Assembly (NCBI GenBank): GCA_036389135.1
Contig: DASVQP010000027.1
Span: 62,001 to 126,000 of the forward strand
Origin: Longimicrobium sp.
GTDB lineage: Bacteria; Gemmatimonadota; Gemmatimonadetes; Longimicrobiales; Longimicrobiaceae
Reading direction: 5' to 3'
DNA length: 64,000 bases
The translations under genes and the position numbers were made by a program. The notes below the pieces were generated by a model. That model saw only the letters and a list, made by a program, of their open reading frames with translations, made no database searches and was not told where the DNA came from. Positions 43,270 through 51,572 of this stretch are shown here, in pieces; within the stretch, counting starts at the first letter, position 1, and every line of letters starts with the position of its first letter.

Positions 43270-44652
43270 TCAACCACGCGTGAACACGCCCATCTGCGTC
43301 GGCGAGCCGAGAGCGGGGTCATCGGGGCCAACGGGTAGGAAGCGCACCGTGTAGCCGAAGCGCTCCGCAATTCCGCCCGCCCACTCGCGGAACTCCGCGC
43401 GCGTCCACTCGAAGCGGTGGTCCTTGTGGCGAAAGGCGCCGGCGGGGAGCGTCTCCCACATGGCGTTGTAGTCCCGGTTGGGGGTCGTCATCACCACCGT
43501 CCCAGGACGCGCGAACTCAAAGAGCACGCGCTCGAACGCCCGCAGCCGCGGCGGGTCCAGGTGCTCGATCACCTCCACCACCGCCGCCGCGTCGAACTCC
43601 GCGATGCGAGGGTCGCGGTACATCAGCGAGCCGTGGATCAGCCGGACGCGCTCGCGCTGCTTCGGCGGCATGCTCTCCAGCCGCAGACGGTCGCGCGCGG
43701 TCTCCAGCGTACGCACCGCGACGTCCATCCCCAGGATCTCGGTGAACTGGCGGTCGTCCAGCAGCATGCGCAGCAGCCGCCCCTCGCCGCAGCCGAGGTC
43801 CACCACGCGCGCCGCCCCGCTCGCCCGAAGCGCGGCCGCCACCGCGCCCAGCCGCTGCTGGTTGAGGCCGATCCGCTCCTCCGTGATCACCTCGGGTGCC
43901 TCCGCCGCCGGCGCCTCCGGCTCGGGCTCTTCATCATCCACGAGCCGCGACAGGGCTTCGCGCGCCAGGCTGTGGCGGTGCCGCAGATAGCGGCGGGCGA
44001 TCATGTCGCGCTCCGGGTGGCCCGCCAGCCAGCCCTCGCCCTGGCGCAGCAGCTTCTCCACTTCGTCGTCGCCGACCCAGTAGTGCTTGGCGTCGTCCAG
44101 CACGGGCACCAGCACGTACAGGTGGCGAAGCAGATCGGCGAGCCGTGCCGTGCCCCGCAGCGTGACGGTGTGGTAGCGGCTCTCGCCCCAGGCCGGGAAC
44201 GTCTCGTCGAGCGGATGCCGCTCCACCTCCAGCGCGTAGCCGAGCGGCTCGAACAAGCGCCGCAGCATCTCCTCGCCGCCGCGGCAGGGGACGACGGCGA
44301 TGCGCGCCTCCAGCGGGATCGGCGTCGCCGCGAGTTCCGGCCGGTCCTTGCTCTTCCCCGACAGCGCGCTCCCGAACACCTGCGCGATCGCCACGCTGAG
44401 GAATGACGACGCGACGTACGGCCGGTCGTTCACGTACTGCTGGTCCGCGCCCGCCGCCCCGCCGCGCACCAGCCCCACCGGATCGACGTCGAGCAGCACC
44501 GCCGCCGTGCACCGCTCCTCCGAGACCTCCGGGTAGAAGACGTGCGCCTGCCCGAATGAGAGCGGAAAGCTCTGCGCGCGTGCCGGGTTCTTGTAAAGCA
44601 GATACCCCAGGTCCGTGGCCGGCCGGTGCGTGGTTGTGATCGTCAGCAGCAT
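43270..44652 (-). CDS. hen1: Hen1 RNA 3'-terminal 2'-O-methyltransferase
   Basis: 460 residues from ATG at 44652 (MLLTITTTHRPATDLGYLLY). The N-terminal about 240 residues are the bacterial Hen1 ligase-activating domain (KNPARAQSFPLSFGQAHVFY, RPYVASSFLSVAIAQVFG, HYWVGDDEVEKLLRQGEGWL). The C-terminal methyltransferase has SAM motif VVDLGCGEGRLL (about 283-294) and the Hen1 metal site E360, E363, H364 (VEVIEHLD) and H412 (HKDHRFEW). It methylates the 2'-OH of a broken RNA 3' end before Pnkp seals it, making repaired RNA resistant to recleavage. First gene of the operon; an apparent terminator lies 46 nt upstream. Confidence 0.95.
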   Translation of the reverse strand: MLLTITTTHRPATDLGYLLYKNPARAQSFPLSFGQAHVFYPEVSEERCTAAVLLDVDPVGLVRGGAAGADQQYVNDRPYVASSFLSVAIAQVFGSALSGKSKDRPELAATPIPLEARIAVVPCRGGEEMLRRLFEPLGYALEVERHPLDETFPAWGESRYHTVTLRGTARLADLLRHLYVLVPVLDDAKHYWVGDDEVEKLLRQGEGWLAGHPERDMIARRYLRHRHSLAREALSRLVDDEEPEPEAPAAEAPEVITEERIGLNQQRLGAVAAALRASGAARVVDLGCGEGRLLRMLLDDRQFTEILGMDVAVRTLETARDRLRLESMPPKQRERVRLIHGSLMYRDPRIAEFDAAAVVEVIEHLDPPRLRAFERVLFEFARPGTVVMTTPNRDYNAMWETLPAGAFRHKDHRFEWTRAEFREWAGGIAERFGYTVRFLPVGPDDPALGSPTQMGVFTRG

Positions 44653-44697
44653 GGGTCCCGCGTTGGTTTGTCGGGTGAAGATGTGCGTTGTCGGGCC

Positions 44698-44738
44698 ATA
44701 AAAACGCCCCGCCTCAGTTGCTACGAGGCAGGGCGTTG
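44698..44738 (-). terminator. Intrinsic terminator in the hen1 leader
   Basis: On the minus strand: AACGCCC-T-GCCTC and GAGGC-G-GGGCGTT (12 pairs, one mismatch, 9-nt loop) followed by TTTTAT. It ends 46 nt before the hen1 ATG. No gene upstream on this strand needs it, so it may be an attenuator for the RNA-repair operon or the end of a small RNA from the 370-nt region above. Confidence 0.7.
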
Positions 44739-45108
44739 GGAGTCTTGCTCCCCCCGGTTCCGCGTGCCAAAGGGCTACGCCGGAACGATCCTCGTGCATG
44801 TCATCCACAGAATGGCACTGATGCGGAACGCGCACGCTCCGGCTCTTGGGGGCGGGGTAAATCGCGGTGTCCTGACAGACGTTCCAAGTATCAGCACCAC
44901 GTCCTCCCCGCATCCGAAGCAAAGGTCCAGAAACGACGAAAAGAGCCGCATTCCTCTTGCCTTCCGTTAGGATGGCACGGCAGGTGGCGTGCAGACGCAC
45001 GCTCAACCGCCAGAGGGACGCGACTCCCGAAGCAGGACTTTGTCAGATCACGAACTCGTTGTCAAGCTCCTGCGGGTGAGGCGATTCCCCTGACCGTGCA
45101 ATTAGTGC
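44739..45108. other. Intergenic region between divergent hen1 and toxin genes
   Basis: 370 nt without a convincing gene. The hen1 frame stays open on the minus strand here up to 45006, but the translation has no family match and crosses the terminator. A tRNA was looked for and not found. The region is locally less G+C-rich than the flanks and is where a leader or small RNA for hen1 would start. Confidence 0.5.
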
Positions 45109-45137
45109 TTGACTGAGTATATCGTTTCTAGTATATC
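45109..45137 (+). promoter_or_regulatory. Sigma-70-type promoter and operator of the toxin-antitoxin pair
   Basis: TTGACT, a 17-nt spacer, then TATATC: a close match to the bacterial consensus, placed 37 nt before the toxin ATG. The direct repeat AGTATATC occurs at 45116 and at 45130 overlapping the -10 box, 14 bp apart, a good candidate binding site for the HTH antitoxin. Confidence 0.7.
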
Positions 45138-45173
45138 TCCAGGCCGGCACAGCCACGCTGAACCTTTCTTCAT

Positions 45174-45596
45174 ATGAGGCCGACGAATCGCAAGCAACTT
45201 TTCTGGGCGGGTTCGTCGAAGAAGGACGACATGGCGTCCCCTCCCGAAGTGCAGGACGATCTGGGGTACGCTCTCGATTCGGTGCAGGCCGGAGTGAGGG
45301 TGATTCCTTCGGCAACGCCCCTAACTGAGGGAAAGCTGAAGGGACTCGGAATATTGGAACTGGCTGACGATCACGACACCGATACGTATCGAGCGGTTTA
45401 CACCACGAAGATCGGCGACGTGGTCTATGTGCTGCATGCTTTCAAGAAGAAATCGAAAAGCGGAATCGCGATTCCGAAATCAGACATGGATCTGATCCTT
45501 GATCGATACAGGGCGGCGAAGAAGCATTATATAGAAGAGGTGGCGGCTAAAATGCGACGCACACCTTCTGAGAACCCGCTAATGAAGAAGCGCTGA
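45174..45596 (+). CDS. RelE/HigB (Gp49)-type toxin
   Basis: 140 residues from ATG at 45174. The pattern KQLFWAGSSKKDDMASPPEV … GLGILELADDHDTDTYRAVY … VYVLHAFKKKSKSGIAIPKS … RYRAAKKHY is the phage Gp49-like HigB fold (RelE superfamily): central strands, K-rich HAFKKKS loop and a C-terminal helix. Probably a ribosome-dependent or free mRNA endonuclease. Its TGA overlaps the antitoxin ATG (TGATG). Visibly lower G+C than neighbours, suggesting transfer. Toxin-first order as in higBA. Confidence 0.87.
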   Translation: MRPTNRKQLFWAGSSKKDDMASPPEVQDDLGYALDSVQAGVRVIPSATPLTEGKLKGLGILELADDHDTDTYRAVYTTKIGDVVYVLHAFKKKSKSGIAIPKSDMDLILDRYRAAKKHYIEEVAAKMRRTPSENPLMKKR

Positions 45597-45949
45597 TGCC
45601 CCGACAGGAGAACGACGTAATGCCGGAAACGAGCGTGGATTTCGAGAAGAGCAGCGGCAACGTCTGGACAGACGCAGGGCGTGTTGACGCCACCGAGGCA
45701 CAAGCACGAGCGGAGTTGCTCCGCCAGATCACCAGCATCATCCAGCATCGGCATCTTACGCAAGCGGACGCCGCGAAAATCCTCGGCACGACCCAGCCTA
45801 CGATTTCCGATCTGATGCGCGGAAAGCTCTCGAAGTTCAGCTTCGAACGGCTCTTCCACTTCCTCATGCTCCTGGGGCGCGACGTTAAGATCGTCGTTCG
45901 TCCGAAGCCGCGCTCTCGCAAGGCGGGCGCGTTGAGCGTCACTGGGTGA
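45596..45949 (+). CDS. XRE-family HTH antitoxin (HigA-like)
   Basis: 117 residues from ATG at 45596, sharing a base with the toxin stop; Met9 (45620) is an alternative. The HTH occupies about 40-95: LRQITSIIQHRHLTQADAAK, ILGTTQPTISDLMRGKLSKF, SFERLFHFLMLLG, the pattern of the HTH_37 HigA antitoxins paired with Gp49 toxins. Likely neutralises the toxin and represses the promoter at 45109-45137. The C-terminus is short and basic (VVRPKPRSRK). Confidence 0.87.
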   Translation: MPRQENDVMPETSVDFEKSSGNVWTDAGRVDATEAQARAELLRQITSIIQHRHLTQADAAKILGTTQPTISDLMRGKLSKFSFERLFHFLMLLGRDVKIVVRPKPRSRKAGALSVTG

Positions 45950-46164
45950 GGCCCGCCTGATCAACTGCCAGCATCACGGGAGTCTCTCCGGGGGGGCGGT
46001 CGAGAATCCACGCGAGATCCACGCGATAGAGGAATCAACTGTCGGCCTGGTGACCCCTGGCAGCCTCATCGCCGGCGTTCACCGCCATCATCAATCCAAG
46101 GGCTTGCAGCGCCTTAAAGGATGAGGCGCTTATCGACGACATAGGAATTGGCGAAGGTTATAAA

Positions 46165-46626
46165 CTACAACGAGCGAAGCTCCACCTGTGTTCCGTCGGG
46201 CATGGTGGCGATCTGTTCGCAGATCGGTCCCCAGCCGTCCAGGTGATCGTAAAGGGAGCGGACACGGAAGTTGGACGGCTCGAATTCGCCTCCGAGCGCG
46301 GGGAGCATGACGTAGCTGAAGCACTCGGCCGGGCCGCGCGTCAGGCCCTGCGCTTCGATCGCGTCCACGAGTCCCGGGCCGAACCAGTAGTTCCGCTGCG
46401 CCTCATCTTCCCAGGCGTCAGCCAGCGCGGACCGGCTGGGTGCAGCGGGAGTCAACTCGATGCTTCCGACATCGAGCCAGTGCACCGCGCCTCCCGCGTC
46501 TTCCAGGAACAGGTCCCCGAGGGCGGTGCCGAACAGGATCGTGCACGAGGCCGGCACCAGCCAACGCCAGTGCCGCAGTAGCCGCACATGATCGAGATCG
46601 TCAGTGGTGATGCCGTACCGGTTCAT
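46165..46626 (-). CDS. Tdi1/DUF1851-type immunity domain protein
   Basis: 153 residues from ATG at 46626. The sequence RHWRWLVPASCTILFGTALG, DLFLEDAGGAVHWLDVGSIE, WFGPGLVDAIEAQGLTRGPA followed by ECFSYVMLPALGGEFEPSNF matches the DUF1851 / T6SS immunity protein Tdi1 C-terminal domain. In Agrobacterium, Tdi1 protects against the Tde1 DNase effector. No effector or secretion gene lies nearby, so this appears to be an orphan immunity gene. No signal peptide, so the presumed target is cytoplasmic. Confidence 0.75.
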   Translation of the reverse strand: MNRYGITTDDLDHVRLLRHWRWLVPASCTILFGTALGDLFLEDAGGAVHWLDVGSIELTPAAPSRSALADAWEDEAQRNYWFGPGLVDAIEAQGLTRGPAECFSYVMLPALGGEFEPSNFRVRSLYDHLDGWGPICEQIATMPDGTQVELRSL

Positions 46627-46661
46627 CAGAGTGGGATCGTTCAGCTACGCATGGTGTTCAG

Positions 46662-46919
46662 TCACGGCTCTGGAAGCGGCGCCGCCTCTTCGGGAGTCGC
46701 GGCTGGCAAGGTCGTGTTGGTGTCGGCGGGCGTCATGGCCGCGGCGGTGGTGTCTGGAGTCGTCGGCGTCGGGGTTTGGGCGGCGGGCACGGCCGTCGAC
46801 GGGCCGGCGGGTTCGCTCTCGACTCCGCTCTTCCCGGTGGTCTGCGGAGCCTCCTTCGGATCGGAGCTGCACGCGGCGAGGATGCACAGGAGGGCGAGCA
46901 GGGCGGCGGGCTTAGGCAT
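46662..46919 (-). CDS. Small Thr/Pro-rich lipoprotein
   Basis: 85 residues from ATG at 46919, with AAGGA upstream. Lipoprotein signal MPKPAALLALLCILAAC gives a lipidated Cys at 17, followed by a disordered Pro/Thr/Ala tail with acidic residues (SSDPKEAPQTTGKSGVESEP, TPEEAAPLPEP). No fold recognised. It lies 34 nt after the M14 peptidase on the same strand and may share its transcript. Confidence 0.65.
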   Translation of the reverse strand: MPKPAALLALLCILAACSSDPKEAPQTTGKSGVESEPAGPSTAVPAAQTPTPTTPDTTAAAMTPADTNTTLPAATPEEAAPLPEP

Positions 46920-46953
46920 GGTATCCCTTGGCTTGAGGATCGGCGCGGGTCCG

Positions 46954-48315
46954 TTACGGGACCGGGGGTGGAGTTCTGCGGGACGTGTCCGCCTCCATCC
47001 TCCACACCACCTCGCTGGCGGCATCGCGGCCGCGGCGGAGCACGAACGATGCGGGGCGGTCCACCGTCAGTGCCGGACGGCCGGGGACGTCCGGCGCGAG
47101 CGCCTCGGGGCCCGGGTGCAGGAAGAGACCCGTCGCGTCGATGGTGTCGCGGGCGGCGGACTCAGCCAGGTCGCCGACCTCCACGATGCGCCCGCCTCGG
47201 CGCGCCAGCGGATCGGCGAAGTTGATCGTCACGTCGGCGCGGTAGGGCTCCAGCCCGGGCACCACCACCGTTGAGCCGCGCACGAGCAGGTCGTTGACGG
47301 ACCTGCCGTTCTCGGGCAGCTCCTCGTAGCGCGCGGGGTCGGCGGCGGCGTACGCCTCGGTGGCGATGGCGTCGAGCGCGGTCAGGAGCGCCACGAAGTT
47401 CACCCTGCGCAGGTACTGCTTCTCGGGATCGTTCCGCCAGCCGCCCGACTCGATGAGCACCGTGCTCGTCCCCCAGCTCTGCATCAGGTCGCCGAAGGCG
47501 CGCGGGTTGAAGGTGTCGTCGTAGCGCGCGACGTGGCCGGCGACCAGCGGCTCGGCGGCCATGCGCACCACCGCGGCCACGCGCTTCGCCCGCATGCGCA
47601 CGGCGTTGTCCTCGCGCGACGGGGAGAACGGCGGCGCGAGCAGCGCGATGGCCGCCAGCCGGTCGCTCGTGCCGACACGGGCGCGGATGTCCTGGTCGTG
47701 CAGGTTGAAGCCGAAGTGGGGGCGGAACCGCTCGTGCACCGCGCGCAGGAGCCGCCCTTCGGGAGTGGCCTGCGCCCGCGCGTCACGGTTGATGTCGATC
47801 CCCATCGCGTTGCGCCGCTGGAAGCGCTCGGCTCCGTCCGGGTTGAGCATGGGGACGGCCTCGATGGTCAGCCGCTCCGCCAGGCGCCGTGCACGCGGAT
47901 CGTCCGGCGCTTCGGCGAGGAAGCGGAAGAGGTCCGCGAGCGCCATCGTGGCGGTGGACTCGTTGCCGTGCATCTGCGACCAGAGCAGGACGCGCGTGGG
48001 GCCCGCGCCGTAGCGCACGCGGTAGATCGGGCGCCCCTCGGCCGAGCGGCCGGCCTCATCGCGCTCCGGACCGCCCGCCGCATCGACCAGCGGGCCCAGC
48101 GCGGTCCACAGCTCCCGGTGCGTGAACTCGCGCGTGCCGATTGCGCCCACCCGGTAGCGCTCGTGCAGCCGCGTGAGCTCGCCCGTGTCCGCGCCCGCGC
48201 GGAACCCGCCTGTGACCGCCTGCCGCCGCGCGCACGCAAAGAGCGAGAGCGGCACCAGGACGACGGCGAGCGCACGCGCGGACGCGGCCCCGCGCGTCGA
48301 GCTCAAGAATCTCAT
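46954..48315 (-). CDS. M14-family zinc carboxypeptidase (lipoprotein)
   Basis: 453 residues from ATG at 48315. Signal with possible lipobox LFAC (residue 28). Zinc ligands H116 and E119 in QMHGNEST and H206 in FNLHDQ; catalytic glutamate E289 in VLIESGGW. INRDAR supplies the substrate-binding Asn-Arg pair. C-terminal about 140 residues form an extra domain (ELPENGRSVNDLLVRGSTVV…) seen in exported M14 peptidases. Removes C-terminal residues from peptides in the periplasm. It follows the M20 hydrolase by 5 nt, same strand. Confidence 0.88.
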   Translation of the reverse strand: MRFLSSTRGAASARALAVVLVPLSLFACARRQAVTGGFRAGADTGELTRLHERYRVGAIGTREFTHRELWTALGPLVDAAGGPERDEAGRSAEGRPIYRVRYGAGPTRVLLWSQMHGNESTATMALADLFRFLAEAPDDPRARRLAERLTIEAVPMLNPDGAERFQRRNAMGIDINRDARAQATPEGRLLRAVHERFRPHFGFNLHDQDIRARVGTSDRLAAIALLAPPFSPSREDNAVRMRAKRVAAVVRMAAEPLVAGHVARYDDTFNPRAFGDLMQSWGTSTVLIESGGWRNDPEKQYLRRVNFVALLTALDAIATEAYAAADPARYEELPENGRSVNDLLVRGSTVVVPGLEPYRADVTINFADPLARRGGRIVEVGDLAESAARDTIDATGLFLHPGPEALAPDVPGRPALTVDRPASFVLRRGRDAASEVVWRMEADTSRRTPPPVP

Positions 48316-48320
48316 CGTGG

Positions 48321-49661
48321 TCAGCGGCGGGTGGCCGGGCGGGCCAGGTAGTCCACCGCCAGCTGCGTCATGGCGCGCACGCCCACGGGGAGCGCGCCCT
48401 CGTCCGCGAAGAAGAAGGGCGAGTGGTTCGGCGCAACCTTGGAAAGGTCCTGTCCGGCGGGGACCACTCCCAGGAAGACGAAGAGCCCCGGCACCCGCGC
48501 CTGGAACTCGGAGAAGTCCTCCGCGCCCATGGTGGGCGGCACCAGCTGCACGCGCTCCGCGCCGCCGACGCGCTGGAGCGTGGGGAGCATCCGCTCGGTG
48601 AGGGCGGGATCGTTGAAGGTGAGCGGCGCCACGCCCTTGTCGATCACCACCTGCGCGGTGGCGCCGGCGCTCTGCGCGATCATCTCGGCGGTGCGGCGGA
48701 TGCGGTCGTGCACGTCGGTCTGCATGTCCTTGTCGAGCGTGCGGATGGTGCCCACCATCACCACCGAGTCGGGGATGATGTTGCCGCGCACCCCGCCGTT
48801 GATGCTCCCGATGGTCACCACGATCGGCGCGGTGGTCAGGTTGGTCTGGCGGCTGGCGATGGTCTGCAGCCCCTGGACGATCTGCGCGCTGATGACGATG
48901 GGGTCCACGCCGCTCCACGGCACCGCGCCGTGCGTCTGCCGGCCGCGCACGATGATGCGCAGGTTGTCCGCGGCGGCCATGGCGCCGCGCGGGCGGTACG
49001 AGATGGTGCCCACCGGCGCCGGGATGACGCCCACGTGCAGCCCGAAGATGGCCTCTGGCTTCGGGTTCTCCAGCACGCCCTCCTTCACCATCATCTTCGC
49101 GCCGCCCTCCTCGCCGGCGGGCGGACCCTCCTCGGCGGGCTGGAAGATGAACTTTACCGTGCCCGGGAGCTGCGCGCGCATTCCGGCCAGCACCTCCGCG
49201 GCGCCCATCAGGATGGCGACGTGGTTGTCGTGCCCGCAGGCGTGCATCACCCCCACCTGCTGCCCGTTGTATTCCGCCCTCGCCTTCGACGCAAAGGGGA
49301 GGTCCACCTGCTCCGTGACCGGCAGCGCGTCCATGTCCGCCCGCAGCGCCACCACGGGCCCCGGCCGGCCGCCCTTGAGCACCCCCACGACGCCGGTGTG
49401 CGCTACACCCGTCTGCACCTCCATCCCCAGGCCGCGCAGGTGCTCGGCGACGAGGCGGGCGGTGCGCACCTCACGGTTCCCCAGCTCCGGGTTCTGGTGG
49501 ATGTCGCGCCGCCACGCCACCACCTTGGGCGTCACCGCATCCACACGCCGCTGGATGTCGGCATCCGCGGGCCCGCCCTGCGCCGCGGCGGGGAGCGGTG
49601 CCAGCGCGAGCGCACCCAGCAGCCAGGCGGCGCGGGCGGGGGAACTCTGGATACTGCGCAT
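48321..49661 (-). CDS. Exported M20 amidohydrolase/peptidase
   Basis: 446 residues from ATG at 49661 with AGGAG 10 nt upstream. Signal peptide MRSIQSSPARAAWLLGALAL…AAAQ. M20D features: RRDIHQNPELGNREVRTARL, ALRADMDALPV, HACGHDNH (metal-binding His/Asp), FQPAEEGP, GLHVGVIP, and the terminal MGAEDFSEF and NHSPFFFADEGAL. Hydrolyses N-acyl amino acids or amide-type substrates. Paired with the M14 peptidase gene downstream; divergent from the second hipB-like gene across 202 nt. Confidence 0.92.
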   Translation of the reverse strand: MRSIQSSPARAAWLLGALALAPLPAAAQGGPADADIQRRVDAVTPKVVAWRRDIHQNPELGNREVRTARLVAEHLRGLGMEVQTGVAHTGVVGVLKGGRPGPVVALRADMDALPVTEQVDLPFASKARAEYNGQQVGVMHACGHDNHVAILMGAAEVLAGMRAQLPGTVKFIFQPAEEGPPAGEEGGAKMMVKEGVLENPKPEAIFGLHVGVIPAPVGTISYRPRGAMAAADNLRIIVRGRQTHGAVPWSGVDPIVISAQIVQGLQTIASRQTNLTTAPIVVTIGSINGGVRGNIIPDSVVMVGTIRTLDKDMQTDVHDRIRRTAEMIAQSAGATAQVVIDKGVAPLTFNDPALTERMLPTLQRVGGAERVQLVPPTMGAEDFSEFQARVPGLFVFLGVVPAGQDLSKVAPNHSPFFFADEGALPVGVRAMTQLAVDYLARPATRR

Positions 49662-49827
49662 CGGAAAGCTCCTGGTCACGATCTGGGGGCGGTGCGGGCG
49701 AGTTGGGGAGAAGATAACGCGCGAAGCCGCGTACGGCATGCGGTACATCGGCCACGGCCGGGTCGAATAGATACGACTGAGCACCGAACGACGCGCACGG
49801 CGATTGAGAGCAACATATAACTGGCTC

Positions 49828-49841
49828 CGTTGCATACAACG
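49828..49841 (+). promoter_or_regulatory. Candidate HipB operator
   Basis: CGTTG-CATA-CAACG dyad 22 nt upstream of the ATG at 49864, within an AT-rich patch containing TATAAC (49816-49821). Spacing and symmetry fit a HipB-type autoregulatory site. Confidence 0.5.
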
Positions 49842-49863
49842 CAAAAGTATTTAACGTACCATC

Positions 49864-50202
49864 ATGCCTAGAACGACTCCGCCGATGCCGCTCCCCGTGA
49901 AGCGGGCGCTGCGCAAGCTCGGCAACGACCTGCGCGCCGCCCGGCTGCGCCGCCGTATCCCCACCGCCGTCATGGCGGAGCGTGTGATGGTCAGCCGTCC
50001 CACGCTCCTGCGCATGGAGCAGGGAGACCCCTCGGTGTCGATGGGGATCTACGCGACCGCGCTCTTCGTCCTCGGGCTGCACGAACCGCTCGGCTCGCTC
50101 GCCGACATCAGCCGCGACCCGGTGGGGCAGGGGCTGGAAGAGGCGGCGCTCCCTTCGCGGATTTACAGCACGCCCCGCAAGCGCACATCGAAGGAACCAT
50201 GA
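49864..50202 (+). CDS. XRE-family HTH regulator, HipB-type antitoxin (copy 2)
   Basis: 112 residues from ATG at 49864. HTH at about 15-70: ALRKLGNDLRAARLRRRIPT, AVMAERVMVSRPTLLRMEQG, VSMGIYATALFVLGL. The stop overlaps the hipA ATG (ATGA), as in hipBA operons. Likely binds its own promoter dyad at 49828 and neutralises the kinase, although the latter is frameshifted in this sequence. Shares little with the HipB-type protein at 31780 outside the HTH. Confidence 0.85.
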   Translation: MPRTTPPMPLPVKRALRKLGNDLRAARLRRRIPTAVMAERVMVSRPTLLRMEQGDPSVSMGIYATALFVLGLHEPLGSLADISRDPVGQGLEEAALPSRIYSTPRKRTSKEP

Positions 50203-51451
50203 GCGAGCCCCGCGCCCTCGTGTACGCCGACGTGCGGGGCGAAACCCGGCGAGTGGGCCGACTCTGGACTTCCGCGGGGAAGGGCCGTGAGGCCGCGAGC
50301 TTCCAGTACGACGACGAATGGCTCGCGGACGGCTTCGCACTGGACCCGGCGCTTCCGCTGGGTGGCGGTGCGTTCCACACGGGCGGCGGGCGTCCCCTCT
50401 TTGGTGCGCTGGACGACTGCTCGCCCGACCGGTGGGGGAGGAGCCTGGTCGCGCGGGCGGAACGGCGGCTCGCCCGAGAGGAAGGCCGGGCGCCCCGCAC
50501 GCTCTTCGCCATCGACTACCTGCTGGGAGTTTCGGACGAGGTGCGGCAGGGTGCGCTCCGCTTGACGGCGGCCGAGGGCGGGCCGTTCCTGGCGACGAGC
50601 GAGGGGGTTTCCGTGCCTCCCATGGTATACCTTCCACGGCTTCTGGCCGCGACGGACCGCGTGCTGGCGGACGAGGAATCGCCGAAGACCTGCGCCTCCT
50701 GCTGGCTACGGGTGGCTCGCTCGGCGGTGCCTGGCCCAAGGCATCGGTGCGAGACCAGGGCGGCGACCTGCTGATCGCGAAGTTTCCCGCGCTCTACTAC
50801 GAATACAACGTGGTGCGCTGGGAGGCCGTCGCCCTCGCGCTCGCGCGGAAGGCGGGGATACCGGTTTCGGACTGGCGGATCGAAACCGTCGTCGATCGTC
50901 ACGTCCTGCTTCTGAGGCGCTTCGACCGCAGGGGACGGGAACGCATTCCCTTCCTTTCCGCGATGAGCATGCTCGGCGCAAAGGATGGAGAAACCCATTC
51001 TTACCTCGAGATCGCCGATGCGCTGCGCGCCTATGGGGCCGCCGCCGCGACCGACCTGAAGGATTTGTGGCGGCGGATCGTCTTCGGGGTCCTGATCTCC
51101 AACACCGACGACCACCTGCGAAACCACGGGTTCCTGTGGGAGGGCAGCTCAGGGTGGCGCCTTTCCCCAGCGTACGACGTGAACCCCACCCCGACCGACC
51201 TGCGGCCGCGAATCCTGCAGACCGCCATCGGTGATGATGAAGACCTGAGCGCCTCACTCGATCTCGCGCTCGCCGTCGCCAGGAGCTTCGGGCTGAAGCT
51301 GGGGGATGCGAAAGCGATCGCCAGGGAAGTGGGCGGGGTAGTCGCCGGATGGAGGCAGGAGGCGGCGCGAATCGGCATCCGCGAAGCCGAGATCGACCGG
51401 ATGGTCAGCGCGTTCGAGCACGAGGACCTGGATGCGGCCCGGCGACTCTGA
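50199..51451 (+). pseudogene. HipA-type Ser/Thr kinase toxin with a single-base frameshift
   Basis: Frame a (50199 to about 50680) gives the N-terminal half with GALDDCSPDRWGRSLVARAE, TLFAIDYLLGVSDEVRQGAL and LLAATDRVLADEES. One base is missing near 50680-50684 (GAATCGCCGAAGAC; an extra G would restore EESAEDLRLLL). Frame b then gives LLATGGSLGGAWPKASV, LIAKFP, GVLISNTDDHLRNHGFLW with catalytic Asp, and SPAYDVNP to the stop at 51451. All kinase motifs are intact apart from the break; GGAWPK is more commonly GGARPK. As written, only a truncated, inactive N-terminal product is made. A sequencing error cannot be excluded. Confidence 0.8.
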
Positions 51452-51572
51452 GGGCGTATCCGCGCGGCGCATCTGAGAGCATCAACCTGAGTGCGGAGGC
51501 GAGGTGGGGCGGGAGAAGAAGTAGCCTGCGCATAGTCGCAGCCCGCTTCGCGCCCCTGGCCTCCGCTGGACG

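Noticed and set aside
44739-44880. Possible tRNA upstream of the leader terminator
   Set aside because: No T-loop consensus, acceptor pairing or anticodon arm could be found on either strand.
44653-45006. N-terminal extension of hen1
   Set aside because: The frame is open, but it crosses the terminator hairpin and the extension has no family match; bacterial Hen1 begins at MLLTIT.
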